A DNA stretch of 64,000 nucleotides from Caldilineaceae bacterium. Lineage in GTDB: Bacteria; Chloroflexota; Anaerolineae; Caldilineales; Caldilineaceae. Position numbers and translations under genes: made by a program. Location: NCBI GenBank assembly GCA_022821545.1, contig JAJEDJ010000019.1, positions 1 to 64,000 on the forward strand, read 5' to 3'. Within the stretch, counting starts at the first letter, position 1. Each line of letters opens with the position of its first letter. The notes below the pieces were generated by a model. That model was not told where the DNA came from. It searched no databases and saw nothing but the letters and a program-made list of their open reading frames with translations. Positions 34,398 through 44,368 of the stretch are shown piece after piece.

Positions 34398-37115
34398 TCA
34401 GTCCAATATCTCGACTGTTCCGCTGCTTCCGTCGACACGAACTCTGTCGCCGGTCTTCAGGCGCGAAGTCGCCTGGTCCACGCCGACGACGGCGGGAATG
34501 CCGTATTCGCGGGCGACAACGGAGCCGTGGGTCATCATGCCGCCTACCTCCATGACCAGCCCACCGGCGACAAGGAAGAGGGGCGTCCAAGAAGGATCGG
34601 TGCCCGTACAGACGAGAATGTCGCCAGGGCCGAGGCCGGCTTCCAAAGGATCGAACACTACAGTTACAGTTCCCTCGACGACGCCGGGAGATACTCCTGA
34701 GCCCGCGAGCGCGGTTCCGTCAGCGCCGCCAGAAGAAGTGATGCCTGCAAAGTAGGCGGTACCGTCACTGAGCAGCAGGCGGGGGATGGGCTGGCGTCTG
34801 CGTTCGTTGCGTTCGGCAGTTCTGCGCTCGCCGACCAGCCTCTTCCAGTTTCCCGGCGCACCTATCGCCAGCGTCTTCAATTCCCGAATTGAAAGGTAGA
34901 AAAGATCGTCGGCGTCTTCGAGGACGCCCTTTTCGACGAGTTCCCGGCCGCTGTCCAGGAGCGCCTCACGTGCCATTCCCATGATGCGGATCATGGTAAA
35001 CTTGGGGCTTTCGCGGAAGCCGGCCAGGGCGCGGAGGCGTCGCGTGAGCAGATGCACGAGCCAGGGCCCGACCTTAGGTCCCCAAGCGCTGGCGGCGGCT
35101 CTTGCCAGGCGGGCCTCGGCGCTGGCTGCCTCTCGCCGCCCTTTCCGGAAGACGCGGTCGGGCGCCATCTCCCGGTCGGGAATCGTGAGGTAGCTTTGCA
35201 GGGCGCGAATGATGGGATCGGGCCGTTCGCGCCAGCGAGGCTGTCCGAAATCGAGTTCGGCCAGCCCCCGCATACCGTACCGGTCGAGGAAGCTGTCGAG
35301 GGCGCTCTGAATTGCGGCGGGCAGTTGCTTGCGTTTGTATCGGCCGGCCAGGTCGGCGGCGTCCGAAGCGGCGAATGCGGCGGCGCCGGCACTGTCTTCC
35401 TTAATCCGGGTTGCCACCTTCCATAGCTCCAGATCCATCTCAGTGGTCACATTATTGGGCAGACTGCGGGTCAGCTCCAGCGCCAGTTCGGGGGTTATGC
35501 CGGGATTGGCGCCCGCCAGGAAAGAGGCGATCCGGGTGAGCAGGCCAAGAGAGGCGTAGCCGGCAATGATCGGAGGGATGAAAAGGGGTATCAGGAAGGA
35601 AAACATGGCGTTGTAGCAGAGCCACTCGCACAGATCGGCCCTTTCTCCAAGCGAGCGTGCGGCGCGTGTTTTCCGGACGGTGGCGGCAAGGTGAGCCTCA
35701 ATCGCAGAATGGACGGATCGCACACTGGCTTCCGGGTTGAGAAAGGCTTGCAGAGCCGACAGGAAAACGCGAGTCATGAATGGCGTTGCAACGGCGAAGA
35801 AACGGGGAGAAAGCCTGGTTGACTCGATGCGGGAATCTGCTATCAGGTCCTGGATGGCCCTGGCGGCGCCCGGCTCAACCATGGGTAGAGCTCTGCGAAA
35901 GACGATGCGGCCGATGGGATTGCCGAGGGCGGCCGTCGAGTCGATCCAGGGACGGTCGGCCGCGGAATGCAGGATGCCCTGACTGTAAAGGGTGGCGTGC
36001 GGGGAGAAGATTCGGGCAATGCCGGAAAAGAGACCGCGGAGCATATCCATGCCGAGCGGAGTAAACGGACCCAGGACACCTTGGATTGCTCCCAGCGAAA
36101 CGTACACTTTCAAGGCGCCGTCATCCGCTCCGCGGGGCAGAGGGAAGAGAGAGGTGATTGGCCGGGCCTGGAGTATATGGAGGCTGCCGCCGGCAAAGGC
36201 CCATTCAATGTCCTGTGGTTCACCGTAGAAATTTGCCGCGTTTCGACCCAGCTCCGTCAACTGACGGACCTGGACGTCCGTCAGTGCCTCTTCATGACGG
36301 GGTCCGGACTGTTTTACGCTCACACCACCCTCTGCTGCACCGTGGGTGACGGTTGACTTCGTTCCCAGCTCTCTGTGAAGGATGTCGCCGCTTTGGCTCG
36401 AGACGACGTAGTGGTCAGGTTCGACCTCCCCGCTCATCAGGGCTTCTCCAAGGCCAAAGGCAGCGTCGATGACGGTTTCGGTGCGGCGGCCCGTCAGTGG
36501 GTTGGCTGTGAACAGGACGCCGGACGTTTCGCTCTGTACCATTTCCTGAACGACGACGGCCATTGATACGGCCGACTGGTCGATACGGTTGCGGTCCCGA
36601 TAGGCAATGGCGCGTGCCGTCCATAGGCTGCTCCAGCAGGCCAAAACGGCGCGGAGCAGAGCATCTTCGGTGACGACGTTAAGGAATGTGTCCTGCTGGC
36701 CTGCGAAAGAGAGGCCAGGCAGATCTTCAGCGGTTGCGGAGGAGCGCACAGCGACCGGCGGCCGGCCCAATTCGGCATAGGCCGCACAGATCTGGCCGGA
36801 AAGCGAGGCGGGAATCTCGCTGGCGTGGAGGCGATCGCGCAATCTGTCGGAGAGAACCGCCAGCGCAGAGGCTTCGCTTGTTGCGGCGGTTGCGACTTCC
36901 GCCGCCATCCAGCCTGCGAGCCCGGCGGCGTTTACGAAGGCGTCGTAGGCTTCGGTTGCAATGATGAAGGCTGCAGGAACCTGGAATCCGGCTACAGCCA
37001 TCCTGGCCAGATTCAGCCCTTTGCCGCCCACGCGGGCAAGCGAGAGTCCTGGCGTCGTTAAGGGGAGGCAAATGGGAGAAGATTCCTCAAGGCGTCCTGC
37101 GGCAGATGTGGGCAT
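34398..37115 (-). CDS. PEP synthase / rifampin phosphotransferase-like dikinase
   Basis: A 905-residue three-domain protein. The N-terminal ATP-grasp domain has LARVGGKGLNLARM, VAVRSSATAEDLPGLSFAGQQDTFLNV and the ATP-site QEMVQSETSGVLFTANP. A long helical middle domain (about 330-780) resembles the substrate domain of rifampin phosphotransferase. The C-terminal swivelling domain carries the phospho-His in GGMMTHGSVVAREYGIPAVVGV. Such enzymes transfer the beta-phosphate of ATP through the His to a substrate (pyruvate in PpsA, rifampin in Rph). The middle domain argues against a true PEP synthase. The natural substrate is unknown, and drug resistance should not be assumed. Confidence 0.8.
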   Translation of the reverse strand: MPTSAAGRLEESSPICLPLTTPGLSLARVGGKGLNLARMAVAGFQVPAAFIIATEAYDAFVNAAGLAGWMAAEVATAATSEASALAVLSDRLRDRLHASEIPASLSGQICAAYAELGRPPVAVRSSATAEDLPGLSFAGQQDTFLNVVTEDALLRAVLACWSSLWTARAIAYRDRNRIDQSAVSMAVVVQEMVQSETSGVLFTANPLTGRRTETVIDAAFGLGEALMSGEVEPDHYVVSSQSGDILHRELGTKSTVTHGAAEGGVSVKQSGPRHEEALTDVQVRQLTELGRNAANFYGEPQDIEWAFAGGSLHILQARPITSLFPLPRGADDGALKVYVSLGAIQGVLGPFTPLGMDMLRGLFSGIARIFSPHATLYSQGILHSAADRPWIDSTAALGNPIGRIVFRRALPMVEPGAARAIQDLIADSRIESTRLSPRFFAVATPFMTRVFLSALQAFLNPEASVRSVHSAIEAHLAATVRKTRAARSLGERADLCEWLCYNAMFSFLIPLFIPPIIAGYASLGLLTRIASFLAGANPGITPELALELTRSLPNNVTTEMDLELWKVATRIKEDSAGAAAFAASDAADLAGRYKRKQLPAAIQSALDSFLDRYGMRGLAELDFGQPRWRERPDPIIRALQSYLTIPDREMAPDRVFRKGRREAASAEARLARAAASAWGPKVGPWLVHLLTRRLRALAGFRESPKFTMIRIMGMAREALLDSGRELVEKGVLEDADDLFYLSIRELKTLAIGAPGNWKRLVGERRTAERNERRRQPIPRLLLSDGTAYFAGITSSGGADGTALAGSGVSPGVVEGTVTVVFDPLEAGLGPGDILVCTGTDPSWTPLFLVAGGLVMEVGGMMTHGSVVAREYGIPAVVGVDQATSRLKTGDRVRVDGSSGTVEILD

Positions 37116-37254
37116 CAGCTAGACAGCTTCCTCCTGAAAGAGACGCTACCGAAACGAACTGACGACGCTCCGTCCAATGGGAAAGACCTGCGGGGCAGTG
37201 TATGTGAGTTTGCCTGCTCCAGTCAAGGCGGAAGGCTGCCGATACGGGTCGGTA

Positions 37255-37283
37255 TTGACGAGTTCTGGTGAACTTAGTATGCT
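37255..37283 (+). promoter_or_regulatory. Sigma-70-type promoter for malate synthase
   Basis: TTGACG at 37255-37260 and TATGCT at 37278-37283 are separated by 17 bp. The predicted start near 37290 leaves a leader of about 40 nt, ending in AAGGAG before the ATG. Confidence 0.65.
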
Positions 37284-37328
37284 TAGCGAGTACCTCTTTC
37301 CTTTTCCCTTTCAAATAAGGAGCGCTCC

Positions 37329-38930
37329 ATGTCACGGGAGAACGAACGCGTGGGAAACCAGGTGGATGTTCAGGTTGTTGGCGAGGCGCTGGCGGCATCT
37401 GAAAAGATGCTGACGACTGAAGCGCTGGCCTTCGTAGCAGAGCTGCACGGCAAGTTTGATTCCAGGCGCCGGGCGCTGCTGGCGGCGCGGGAGGCGCGAC
37501 AGGCCCGAATCGACGCGGGCGAGGCCCCGGGCTTTCTGGATGAGACCGAGGATGTCCGCAGCGGCGACTGGCAGGTGGCAGCAACACCCGATGACCTGCA
37601 GCGGCGCTGGGCCGAGATTACGGGTCCGGTCGATCGAAAGATGGTGATCAATGCGCTGAACTCGGGCGCGGACGTGTTTATGGCGGATTTCGAGGACGCC
37701 AACTCGCCGACGTGGGCGAACTGCGTGGAGGGGCAACTGAACCTGTATGACGCGGTGCGGCGGACGATCCGGTTGGAGGACGAGGCCAGGGGACGGGTCT
37801 ACGAACTGAATGATGAGATTGCGACGCTGCTGGTCAGGCCTCGCGGCTGGCACCTGGTGGAGAAGAACGTGCTGGTGGGCGGCGAGGCGGTTTCCGCCAG
37901 TCTCTTCGACGTGGGGTTGTACGTCTTCCACAATGCGGCCGAACGGCAGCGGCGGGGAAGTTCATGCTACTTTTACCTGCCTAAACTGGAGAGCCATCTG
38001 GAGGCGCGGCTGTGGGCGGAGGTGTTCGCCCACGCTGAAGAGGCGCTGGGAATACCTCACGGCTCTTTTCGAGCGACGGTCCTGATAGAGACGATTCTGG
38101 CTGCGCTGGAGATGGAGGAGATTCTCTATGAGCTGCGGGACTATTCGGCCGGTTTGAACGCGGGCAGATGGGACTACATTTTCAGCGCCATCAAGAAGTT
38201 CCGTGACAGCCCGGATACAGTGCTGCCGGAGCGGGCGCAGGTTACGATGACCACGCCCTTTATGCGGGCCTACACTGAGCTCCTGGTCCGCACATGCCAC
38301 AAGAGAGGCGCACACGCAATTGGCGGAATGGCGGCTTTCATCCCCAGCCGGCGGGATCCTGCGGTCAACGAGGAGGCGCTGGCCAAGGTACGGGCCGACA
38401 AGGAGCGGGAATCGGGTGACGGCTGCGACGGAACCTGGGTCGCGCATCCCGATCTGGTGCCGCTGGCGCGAGGGATCTTCGAAGAGGCTACCGGCGGCGC
38501 GCCGCACCAGAAGCACCGAATGCGAGAGGACGTGGCGGTGTCGGCGGAGCAGATCGTTGCTGTCGGCGTTCCGGGGGGTACGATAACGGAGAGCGGGCTG
38601 CGCACTAATGTGGACGTCTCTTTGCAGTACCTGAATGCATGGCTGCTGGGCAACGGCGCGGCGGCGATTTACAATTTGATGGAGGACGCGGCCACGGCCG
38701 AGATTTCACGTTCACAGATCTGGCAGTGGATCCGGCACAATGCGAAACTGGAGGACGGGAGGCCGGTCACGCGCGAGCTGTACGAGCAGATCCGTGACGA
38801 GGAGCTCAAGAGACTTGGCGAGTACGGGCCGGGCCGCCTGGAGGAGGCGGGAGAGATTCTGGACAGGCTCATTTTAACAGACGATTTCGTTGAGTTCCTC
38901 ACACTAATTGCCTACGATCATTTGACGTAA
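37329..38930 (+). CDS. aceB: Malate synthase A
   Basis: A 533-residue protein of typical MSA length. The N-terminal part has the family block [18 protein letters not shown] and [34 protein letters not shown] supplies the Mg2+-binding Glu; [13 protein letters not shown] and the C-terminal [34 protein letters not shown] complete the active site. It condenses glyoxylate with acetyl-CoA to malate. Isocitrate lyase is not in the window. AAGGAG precedes the ATG by 7 nt, behind its own promoter. Confidence 0.95.
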   Translation: MSRENERVGNQVDVQVVGEALAASEKMLTTEALAFVAELHGKFDSRRRALLAAREARQARIDAGEAPGFLDETEDVRSGDWQVAATPDDLQRRWAEITGPVDRKMVINALNSGADVFMADFEDANSPTWANCVEGQLNLYDAVRRTIRLEDEARGRVYELNDEIATLLVRPRGWHLVEKNVLVGGEAVSASLFDVGLYVFHNAAERQRRGSSCYFYLPKLESHLEARLWAEVFAHAEEALGIPHGSFRATVLIETILAALEMEEILYELRDYSAGLNAGRWDYIFSAIKKFRDSPDTVLPERAQVTMTTPFMRAYTELLVRTCHKRGAHAIGGMAAFIPSRRDPAVNEEALAKVRADKERESGDGCDGTWVAHPDLVPLARGIFEEATGGAPHQKHRMREDVAVSAEQIVAVGVPGGTITESGLRTNVDVSLQYLNAWLLGNGAAAIYNLMEDAATAEISRSQIWQWIRHNAKLEDGRPVTRELYEQIRDEELKRLGEYGPGRLEEAGEILDRLILTDDFVEFLTLIAYDHLT

Positions 38931-39037
38931 CCGGATTGGCCCCACTTGAGAGGCATTTGAGGATTGCCAAGTTCGGTCGGATATGGCATTACTGTTAGAG
39001 TCAGAGTAAGTTTCTTCGCGGAGATTACGACCAGGTT

Positions 39038-39313
39038 ATGCCATACGAAGGTCAGGAAAAGATCCCTCTCGCTCTGCAAAGGCAGATTGCCGGCGCCCCC
39101 GATCAGACGATGTATCTGCTGTTGCACGTCAGTGAAACGGGGGCGGCGCAGCTTGCCGAAATCGAGAGAGCGGGATATGTGGTGCGGCAACAGACTTCGA
39201 TCATACCCTGTTACGCGGTGAGCGGTCCGGGACGGGGACTGCAGGCACTGGCGAAAAAGGCCTGGCTCGTCAAGGTGGAGGAAGACAGCGCCGTTCACAC
39301 GATGCAGGAATAG
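39038..39313 (+). CDS. Stand-alone peptidase-inhibitor I9-like small protein
   Basis: A 91-residue protein. The pattern MYLLLHVSETGAAQLAEIERAGYVVR ... IIPCYAVSGPGRGLQALAKKAWLVKVEED follows the beta-alpha-beta-beta-alpha-beta layout of subtilisin propeptides (inhibitor I9), including the final V-x-x-V-E-E-D. It has no signal peptide. A subtilase gene starts 174 bp downstream on the same strand. It may act as a chaperone or inhibitor of that protease in trans. The ribosome site is weak (CCAGG), and the assignment rests on pattern only. Confidence 0.6.
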   Translation: MPYEGQEKIPLALQRQIAGAPDQTMYLLLHVSETGAAQLAEIERAGYVVRQQTSIIPCYAVSGPGRGLQALAKKAWLVKVEEDSAVHTMQE

Positions 39314-39487
39314 GCATCGTTCGCTGCCCAGCGAAGAGACCAGAGTAGGCAACTTCCGGAACAATCGGGTCTCAGAAGAGGCAGCGTGTTGCTTGCTGGC
39401 GGAAGCTGCACGCGCAACAAGGGTCGAGGCGCAACCTCGACTGTCTTGCCGGACGCGGGCAAGGGTTCTTCAGGAGGAGTTTGGTCA

Positions 39488-40789
39488 ATGTATTCGGAGA
39501 AATTCTCCGCCCATGTACGGGACGCAGTCGAACAGGCCCGGATGGCCAGTGAAGAGTTGCAGGTAATTGTCAGGTTTCATTCTGAAGGCGGTCAGCGGAG
39601 CATTGGAAGGCTGGCCGCAAGCGCCGGCACGATAAAAGTCAATCAAGAGTACAGATTGATTCCGGCGACGGCCCTCTCTCTTACAGCGCCGGCGCTGGAC
39701 GAATTGACCGATTCGGATGATGTGGCGGAGATATGGCTGGACGAGGCCGTTCACATATTGCTGGACGTTTCGACTCCTCACATCAGGGCGCCACAGGTTT
39801 GGGAGCAGCTGAACAATGATGGCGAGGGGGTCACGATCTGCATTGTCGACACGGGCATTGACGCGGCACACCCTGACTTTGCCGGTCGCGTTGGGCTGAC
39901 CGCCGACTTCAGCGGGAAAGGATCGGCTGCGGACGGCAACGGCCACGGAACGCATGTAGCCTCTACGGCGGCCGGGACCGGGGCGGCCAGCGGCGGCAAG
40001 TACATTGGCGTTGCTCCGGGGGCCACGATAATGGCGGCCAAGGCCCTTGCCGACAACGGCAGCGGCCGGATGAGCAATGTCATGGCGGGCCTGGAATGGT
40101 CCGCTCAGAACGGCGCCGACATACTGAATCTGTCACTGGGCAGCCGGGGCAGCAGCGACGGCTCGGATGCGCTGAGCACGATGTGTAATGCGATCGTAGA
40201 TATGGGCAAAATCATGATCGTTGCCGCGGGGAACAGCGGGCCGCGTCAGAGCACGATCGGCAGCCCGGGCGCGGCTGAAAAGGTGATTACGGTTGGCGCG
40301 TCCAATGACCAGGACAGTGTTGCCCGCTTCAGCAGCAGAGGGCCGACTGCAGACGGCCGGGTAAAGCCGGACCTCGTAGCGCCCGGCAGCAGAATCGTAG
40401 CCGCGCGCGCGGCGGGTACTTCTGTGGGCCAGGTGGTGGATGACCACTACACGACCGCCAGCGGCACCAGTATGGCTACCCCTCACGTAGCCGGCCTGGC
40501 TGCCTTGATGCTCAGGGCCAATTCCGGGTTGGGGCCGGCAGAGATCAAGAAGATGCTGATGGCCACGAGCGTAGACATAAACAGTTCGGAATATGGACAG
40601 GCCGAGGCCGACAAGTACGTTCAGGGCGATGGACGCATTGATGCATTGACTGCGGTGCAGTATGCAGGCACCGGCCAACAGCCGCCGCCCCACAAACCCT
40701 CCCTGCCGGTTCCGTCTCCGCCTTCTCCGAATCCCAGTCCGCCAATCGGTTGTATGGCAGCCCCTTTGAGACTGTTCAAGCTCATTTGA
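39488..40789 (+). CDS. Subtilisin-like serine protease (peptidase S8)
   Basis: A 433-residue S8 protease. Residues about 20-90 form an I9-like prodomain (EELQVIVRFHSEGG ... VAEIWLDEAVH). The catalytic triad is complete: Asp in CIVDTGIDAAHPDF, His in GNGHGTHVAST and Ser in ASGTSMATPHVAGLAA; Asn of the oxyanion hole lies in VAAGNSG. A Pro/Ser-rich tail (about 400-433) follows. The ATG at 39488 has GGAG 8 nt upstream. No signal peptide is visible from this or the longer start (39386), so the protein is either cytoplasmic, like intracellular subtilisins, or exported by another route. Confidence 0.87.
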   Translation: MYSEKFSAHVRDAVEQARMASEELQVIVRFHSEGGQRSIGRLAASAGTIKVNQEYRLIPATALSLTAPALDELTDSDDVAEIWLDEAVHILLDVSTPHIRAPQVWEQLNNDGEGVTICIVDTGIDAAHPDFAGRVGLTADFSGKGSAADGNGHGTHVASTAAGTGAASGGKYIGVAPGATIMAAKALADNGSGRMSNVMAGLEWSAQNGADILNLSLGSRGSSDGSDALSTMCNAIVDMGKIMIVAAGNSGPRQSTIGSPGAAEKVITVGASNDQDSVARFSSRGPTADGRVKPDLVAPGSRIVAARAAGTSVGQVVDDHYTTASGTSMATPHVAGLAALMLRANSGLGPAEIKKMLMATSVDINSSEYGQAEADKYVQGDGRIDALTAVQYAGTGQQPPPHKPSLPVPSPPSPNPSPPIGCMAAPLRLFKLI

Positions 40790-40862
40790 CCCCTCTTGTG
40801 CGGGACCAATTCAGATTAGTACGAGATTCGGCTCGCCGGGCAGACGGCGGTCAGGAGGGCGG

Positions 40863-40885
40863 CAGGCCCATGGATTCAGGGCCTG
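40863..40885 (+). terminator. Intrinsic terminator candidate after the subtilase gene
   Basis: CAGGCCC (40863-40869) and GGGCCTG (40879-40885) form a perfect 7-bp stem with a 9-nt loop, followed by TTTCAGTTT on the plus strand. It lies 74 bp after the protease stop and before the convergent GNAT gene. Confidence 0.5.
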
Positions 40886-40910
40886 TTTCAGTTTGGCGCT
40901 CGAAGACGGC

Positions 40911-41570
40911 TCAAGAGGTGGGGATTTCGCTTCCGAGGACGTCAAAGGCCTTGACGCGAGCGCCGGCTACCGGACTGTTTCCCAACTGATCGAGAAAGAG
41001 CGTCCAGATCATCATGTCAGTGGGTGAGCCGTCAGGGCCGGCGGCGCGACGGCGGAGCAGGGCTTCCTGAGTGAAGCCCAGTTTGCGGGGAATCGCGGCG
41101 CTGCGTACATTGGCCGGGTCGCAATGGATTTCGACGCGGTCCACCTTGTTTACGGTAAAGGCTACTTTGGTCAGTGCGGCGGCAATCTCAGTCGCGAGTC
41201 CCCGGTTGATCAGGTCTGCGCGGATCCAGTAGCCGATCTCGAGAGCGTTTCCTGCCAGGCGTTTGTGCAGTCCGGTCCCGCCCCACACTTCCTCTTCGTT
41301 CGCCGAAAAGATGCCGTACGTATAGTCGCTGTCCTGGTCGAATTCGGCGCGCCAGCGGCGGAGAAGTGCGATCTTTTCTTCCAGGTCCGTCGGTTCGTCC
41401 TTCGCCCAGGGCATCCACTCCCTCAAGTGGTCGATGCTCCGGGTAAGGGCGTGCAAAAGGATACCGGCGTCGGCGGGGCGCCAGCAGCGCAGGACCGCCC
41501 GCTCGGTTTCGACGCGATAGGCCGGGCATCTGGCCGGGCGGCCGGTGTCGGTAGTAGTTTTGGAAGTCAT
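40911..41570 (-). CDS. GNAT family acetyltransferase (RimJ/RimL-like)
   Basis: A 219-residue protein from the ATG at 41570. Typical RimJ/RimL blocks are present: TERAVLRCWRPADAGILLHAL, IGYWIRADLINRGLATEIAAAL (acetyl-CoA loop) and IHCDPANVRSAAIPRKLGFTQEALLRR. These enzymes acetylate N-termini of ribosomal proteins or other amines. The longer frame to 41660 overlaps clpC and starts in low-complexity Arg/Pro sequence, so the inner start is preferred. It begins 22 bp after clpC on the same strand. Confidence 0.82.
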   Translation of the reverse strand: MTSKTTTDTGRPARCPAYRVETERAVLRCWRPADAGILLHALTRSIDHLREWMPWAKDEPTDLEEKIALLRRWRAEFDQDSDYTYGIFSANEEEVWGGTGLHKRLAGNALEIGYWIRADLINRGLATEIAAALTKVAFTVNKVDRVEIHCDPANVRSAAIPRKLGFTQEALLRRRAAGPDGSPTDMMIWTLFLDQLGNSPVAGARVKAFDVLGSEIPTS

Positions 41571-41592
41571 CGGCGGCGCAGCACTGTGAATG

Positions 41593-44127
41593 TCATTTCC
41601 GCGAGCCCTGCCGGTCCTGGCCCGGGCCGGCTTCGGCCTGCGTTCCGGGCGACCATTCAACCGCTATCGGCTCCGGATCCTTTCGTACGAAGACCAGCTT
41701 CTCCTTGCCTCCATCCTCGTCCGCGGCAAAGTCGATCAGGATTTCGTCTCCGGTCTTGTATTCGGCGCGCAGCAGGCGCTTGCTGAGTTCATTCTCGACC
41801 CGCTTCTGCAGCAGCCGGCGCAAAGGCCGGGCGCCGTATTCGGCGTGATAACCTGAGTCGGCGAGGTGGTCGCGGGCCTTCTCGGTCATCTCGATGGCGA
41901 TGCCGATCTCATCGAGGCGCTGGGCGATCTCTTCCATCAGCAGCGAGACGATATCGCGTACGTTTTCCCTGGTCAACGGATCGAAAATGATGGTTTCGTC
42001 GATGCGGTTGAGGAACTCGGGGCGAAACAGCCTCTTCATCTCCTTGCTGTACTCGCCCTGGGCGAGGGCCGCTTCGTCAAGCTCAGGCGTGGCAAAGCCC
42101 AGGGGGCCGCGCTTGATCGAGTCTGCGCCGACGTTGCTGGTCATAATGACGACCGTGTTTCGGAAGTTCACCGTGCGTCCCTGGCCATCGGTCATGTGGC
42201 CGTCCTCCATGATCTGGAGAAGCGTGTTCCAGACCTCGGGGTGGGCCTTTTCGATTTCATCGAAGAGCAACACCTGGTAGGGGCGTCTTCGCACCTGTTC
42301 GGTGAGTTGGCCCCCCTGTTCGTAGCCTACGTATCCGGGAGGGGCGCCGAACAGTTTGCTGACGGTGTGTCCTTCGCGATATTCGCTCATATCGACGCGC
42401 AGAAGAGCGTCTTCGCTGTCGAAGAGGAAGGCGGCAAGGACCTTGGCGAGCTCGGTCTTGCCGATGCCGGTCGGCCCGAGGAAGAGGAAGGTTCCGATGG
42501 GCCGGCGCGGGTCTTTGAGGCCGCTGCGGGCGCGGCGGATGGCATCGCTGACGGCTTCGACGGCCCGCTCCTGGCCGATGATGCGCTGCCGGAGGAACTC
42601 TTCCATGCGGAGCAGCTTGTCCATCTCCTCTTCGAGCAGATCCATGACGGGGATTCCGGTCCAGCTGTGTACGATGGCGGCGACGTCGCCGGTGTCAACA
42701 ACGTCGTCGAGGTCGGTCTCGATCTTCCAGGATTTGAGGGCCGATTTGAACTCCTCCTTCAGCCGGGCAAGTTCGGCCTTGGTCTGCGCCGCCCTTTCGT
42801 AGTCGCGTTCAGCCCAGGCATTTTCTTCGAGGTCTTCGAGCTCCTGGATCGAGGCCTTGGTTTTCTTAAGGTCTTCGGGCATGGCGTGCATGGCCACCCG
42901 CAGGCGGGCGGCGGCCTCGTCGATGAGGTCGATCGCCTTGTCCGGCAGCTTGCGGTCCGGGACGTAGCGGTGGCTGAGGCGGACCGCCTGCTCGAGCGCG
43001 TCATCGGTGTAGGCGATTGCGTGGTGCTCCTCGTAACGGAGGCGCAGGCCCCGCAGGATAGCGATGGTGTCGTCGATGTCCGGTTCGTCGACGTAGACCG
43101 GGGCGAAGCGCCGCTCCAGCGCGGAATCTTTCTCGATGTGCTGGCGGTATTCGTCGAGCGTGGTGGCGCCGATGCACTGCAGTTCACCGCGCGAGAGGGC
43201 GGGTTTGAGCATGTTGCTGGCGTCGAGCGCGCCCGCGGCGTTGCCGGCGCCGACTACGGTGTGCAGTTCATCTACGAAGAGGATGATCTCGCCCTCGCTG
43301 CGGCGGATCTCGTCCATGGCGGCTTTCAGGCGTTCCTCGAACTCGCCTCGAAAGCGGGTCCCGGCGATCATGGCCCCCAGGTCCAAAGAGATCAAGCGTT
43401 TGCCGGCCAGGATCTCGGGCACGTCGTTGGCCGTTATCTGTTGAGCAAGACCCTCGATAATGGCTGTCTTGCCGACACCGGCCTCGCCGATGAGGACGGG
43501 GTTGTTTTTTGACCGCCGGCACAAGACCTGCATCACACGAGTGATCTCCTCGACGCGACCGACGACCGGGTCCAGCTTCTCTTCCGCGGCGGCTTGCGTG
43601 AGATCGCGGCCGTACTTCTCCAGGACCTGGAATTTGCTTTCGGCGTCCGGCTCGCTGACTCGCTTCCCTCCTCTCAAGTCCTCAATAGCGCCGTAAAGGC
43701 GCTCCTTGGTGACACTGGCGTCCCGCAGGATGATTGCGCTGGGTGTGTTCCGTTCGTCGGCGATGGCAAGCAGGATGTGTTCGGTGCTGATGTACTCGTC
43801 CTGAAGTTTGTTTGCCTCATCGTTGGCGACGCCCATTACGCGATTGAGCCTTGGCGTGATGAAGACCTGCACCGTTGGCAGGCCGCCGTGAGGCGACCCG
43901 CCGCTCTTACGCGTGACGGCGAGGACGGCTTCCAGCTTGCGGGCAATGACGGCGACGGAGGCGCCGAGTGCTTCGAGCAGCTGAGGCACCGTTCCCTCCG
44001 GCTGTTCGACAAGAGCCAGGAAGAAGTGTTCAGTATCGATCTGCGTGTGTTTGTACTTTTGCAGAATCTCGAGCGAACGAGTTGCCGCGTGCTGGGCCTT
44101 TTCGGTAAATCGGTCAAATGGCATCAT
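41593..44127 (-). CDS. clpC: ATP-dependent Clp protease ATP-binding subunit ClpC
   Basis: An 844-residue Hsp100 ATPase. The N-terminal Clp_N repeats ([21 protein letters not shown]) are followed by the first AAA+ module ([24 protein letters not shown]), a short ClpC-type middle coiled coil with UVR-like character (near 420-470), and the second AAA+ module ([26 protein letters not shown]) with the C-terminal D2-small domain ([15 protein letters not shown]). It unfolds substrates for ClpP. The start at 44127 gives [11 protein letters not shown], the normal family beginning; a frame to 44208 adds an unconserved extension. No CtsR gene or CIRCE element was seen nearby. Confidence 0.92.
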   Translation of the reverse strand: MMPFDRFTEKAQHAATRSLEILQKYKHTQIDTEHFFLALVEQPEGTVPQLLEALGASVAVIARKLEAVLAVTRKSGGSPHGGLPTVQVFITPRLNRVMGVANDEANKLQDEYISTEHILLAIADERNTPSAIILRDASVTKERLYGAIEDLRGGKRVSEPDAESKFQVLEKYGRDLTQAAAEEKLDPVVGRVEEITRVMQVLCRRSKNNPVLIGEAGVGKTAIIEGLAQQITANDVPEILAGKRLISLDLGAMIAGTRFRGEFEERLKAAMDEIRRSEGEIILFVDELHTVVGAGNAAGALDASNMLKPALSRGELQCIGATTLDEYRQHIEKDSALERRFAPVYVDEPDIDDTIAILRGLRLRYEEHHAIAYTDDALEQAVRLSHRYVPDRKLPDKAIDLIDEAAARLRVAMHAMPEDLKKTKASIQELEDLEENAWAERDYERAAQTKAELARLKEEFKSALKSWKIETDLDDVVDTGDVAAIVHSWTGIPVMDLLEEEMDKLLRMEEFLRQRIIGQERAVEAVSDAIRRARSGLKDPRRPIGTFLFLGPTGIGKTELAKVLAAFLFDSEDALLRVDMSEYREGHTVSKLFGAPPGYVGYEQGGQLTEQVRRRPYQVLLFDEIEKAHPEVWNTLLQIMEDGHMTDGQGRTVNFRNTVVIMTSNVGADSIKRGPLGFATPELDEAALAQGEYSKEMKRLFRPEFLNRIDETIIFDPLTRENVRDIVSLLMEEIAQRLDEIGIAIEMTEKARDHLADSGYHAEYGARPLRRLLQKRVENELSKRLLRAEYKTGDEILIDFAADEDGGKEKLVFVRKDPEPIAVEWSPGTQAEAGPGQDRQGSRK

Positions 44128-44273
44128 TGTGGTTTTTCCCGGCATTTGAGAGTGGCATTCATCCTTATAGTAAACCATTTCTGCATCAGCACCACCTTTG
44201 AGAAACATTTGAAAACTGTTAATGCTGCGGTGCAGAGGTGTCAGGGGGACCGCGCAGGGCTGCTTTACATGGA

Positions 44274-44288
44274 ATTATTCTAAATAAT
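44274..44288. promoter_or_regulatory. Fur/PerR-type operator candidate
   Basis: ATTATTCTAAATAAT is a perfect 6-3-6 inverted repeat and fits the 7-1-7 geometry of PerR/Fur boxes with one mismatch. It ends 2 bp before the TTGACA hexamer of the promoter for the Fur-family gene and lies between the divergent clpC and regulator genes. Confidence 0.6.
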
Positions 44289-44290
44289 GG

Positions 44291-44319
44291 TTGACAGGGC
44301 CGGGAGGCGGGTATACACT
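44291..44319 (+). promoter_or_regulatory. Promoter of the Fur-family regulator / P1B ATPase operon
   Basis: TTGACA at 44291-44296 and TACACT at 44314-44319 have a 17-bp spacer. Transcription should begin near 44326, about 43 nt before the preferred ATG. The adjoining palindrome at 44274-44288 suggests autoregulation. Confidence 0.65.
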
Positions 44320-44368
44320 AGAAGCATCGCTGTTTAGAGTGGTTCTAATTTCAATGAGGTGGCCAGGA

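Noticed and set aside
34398-37115. Call as antibiotic resistance gene (rph)
   Set aside because: Domain layout is similar, but substrate cannot be inferred and many homologues are not resistance enzymes.
41866-43512. 548-codon plus-strand frame opposite clpC
   Set aside because: Shadow of clpC caused by GC-rich codon use; no ribosome site and no recognisable domain, while the minus strand encodes a complete ClpC.
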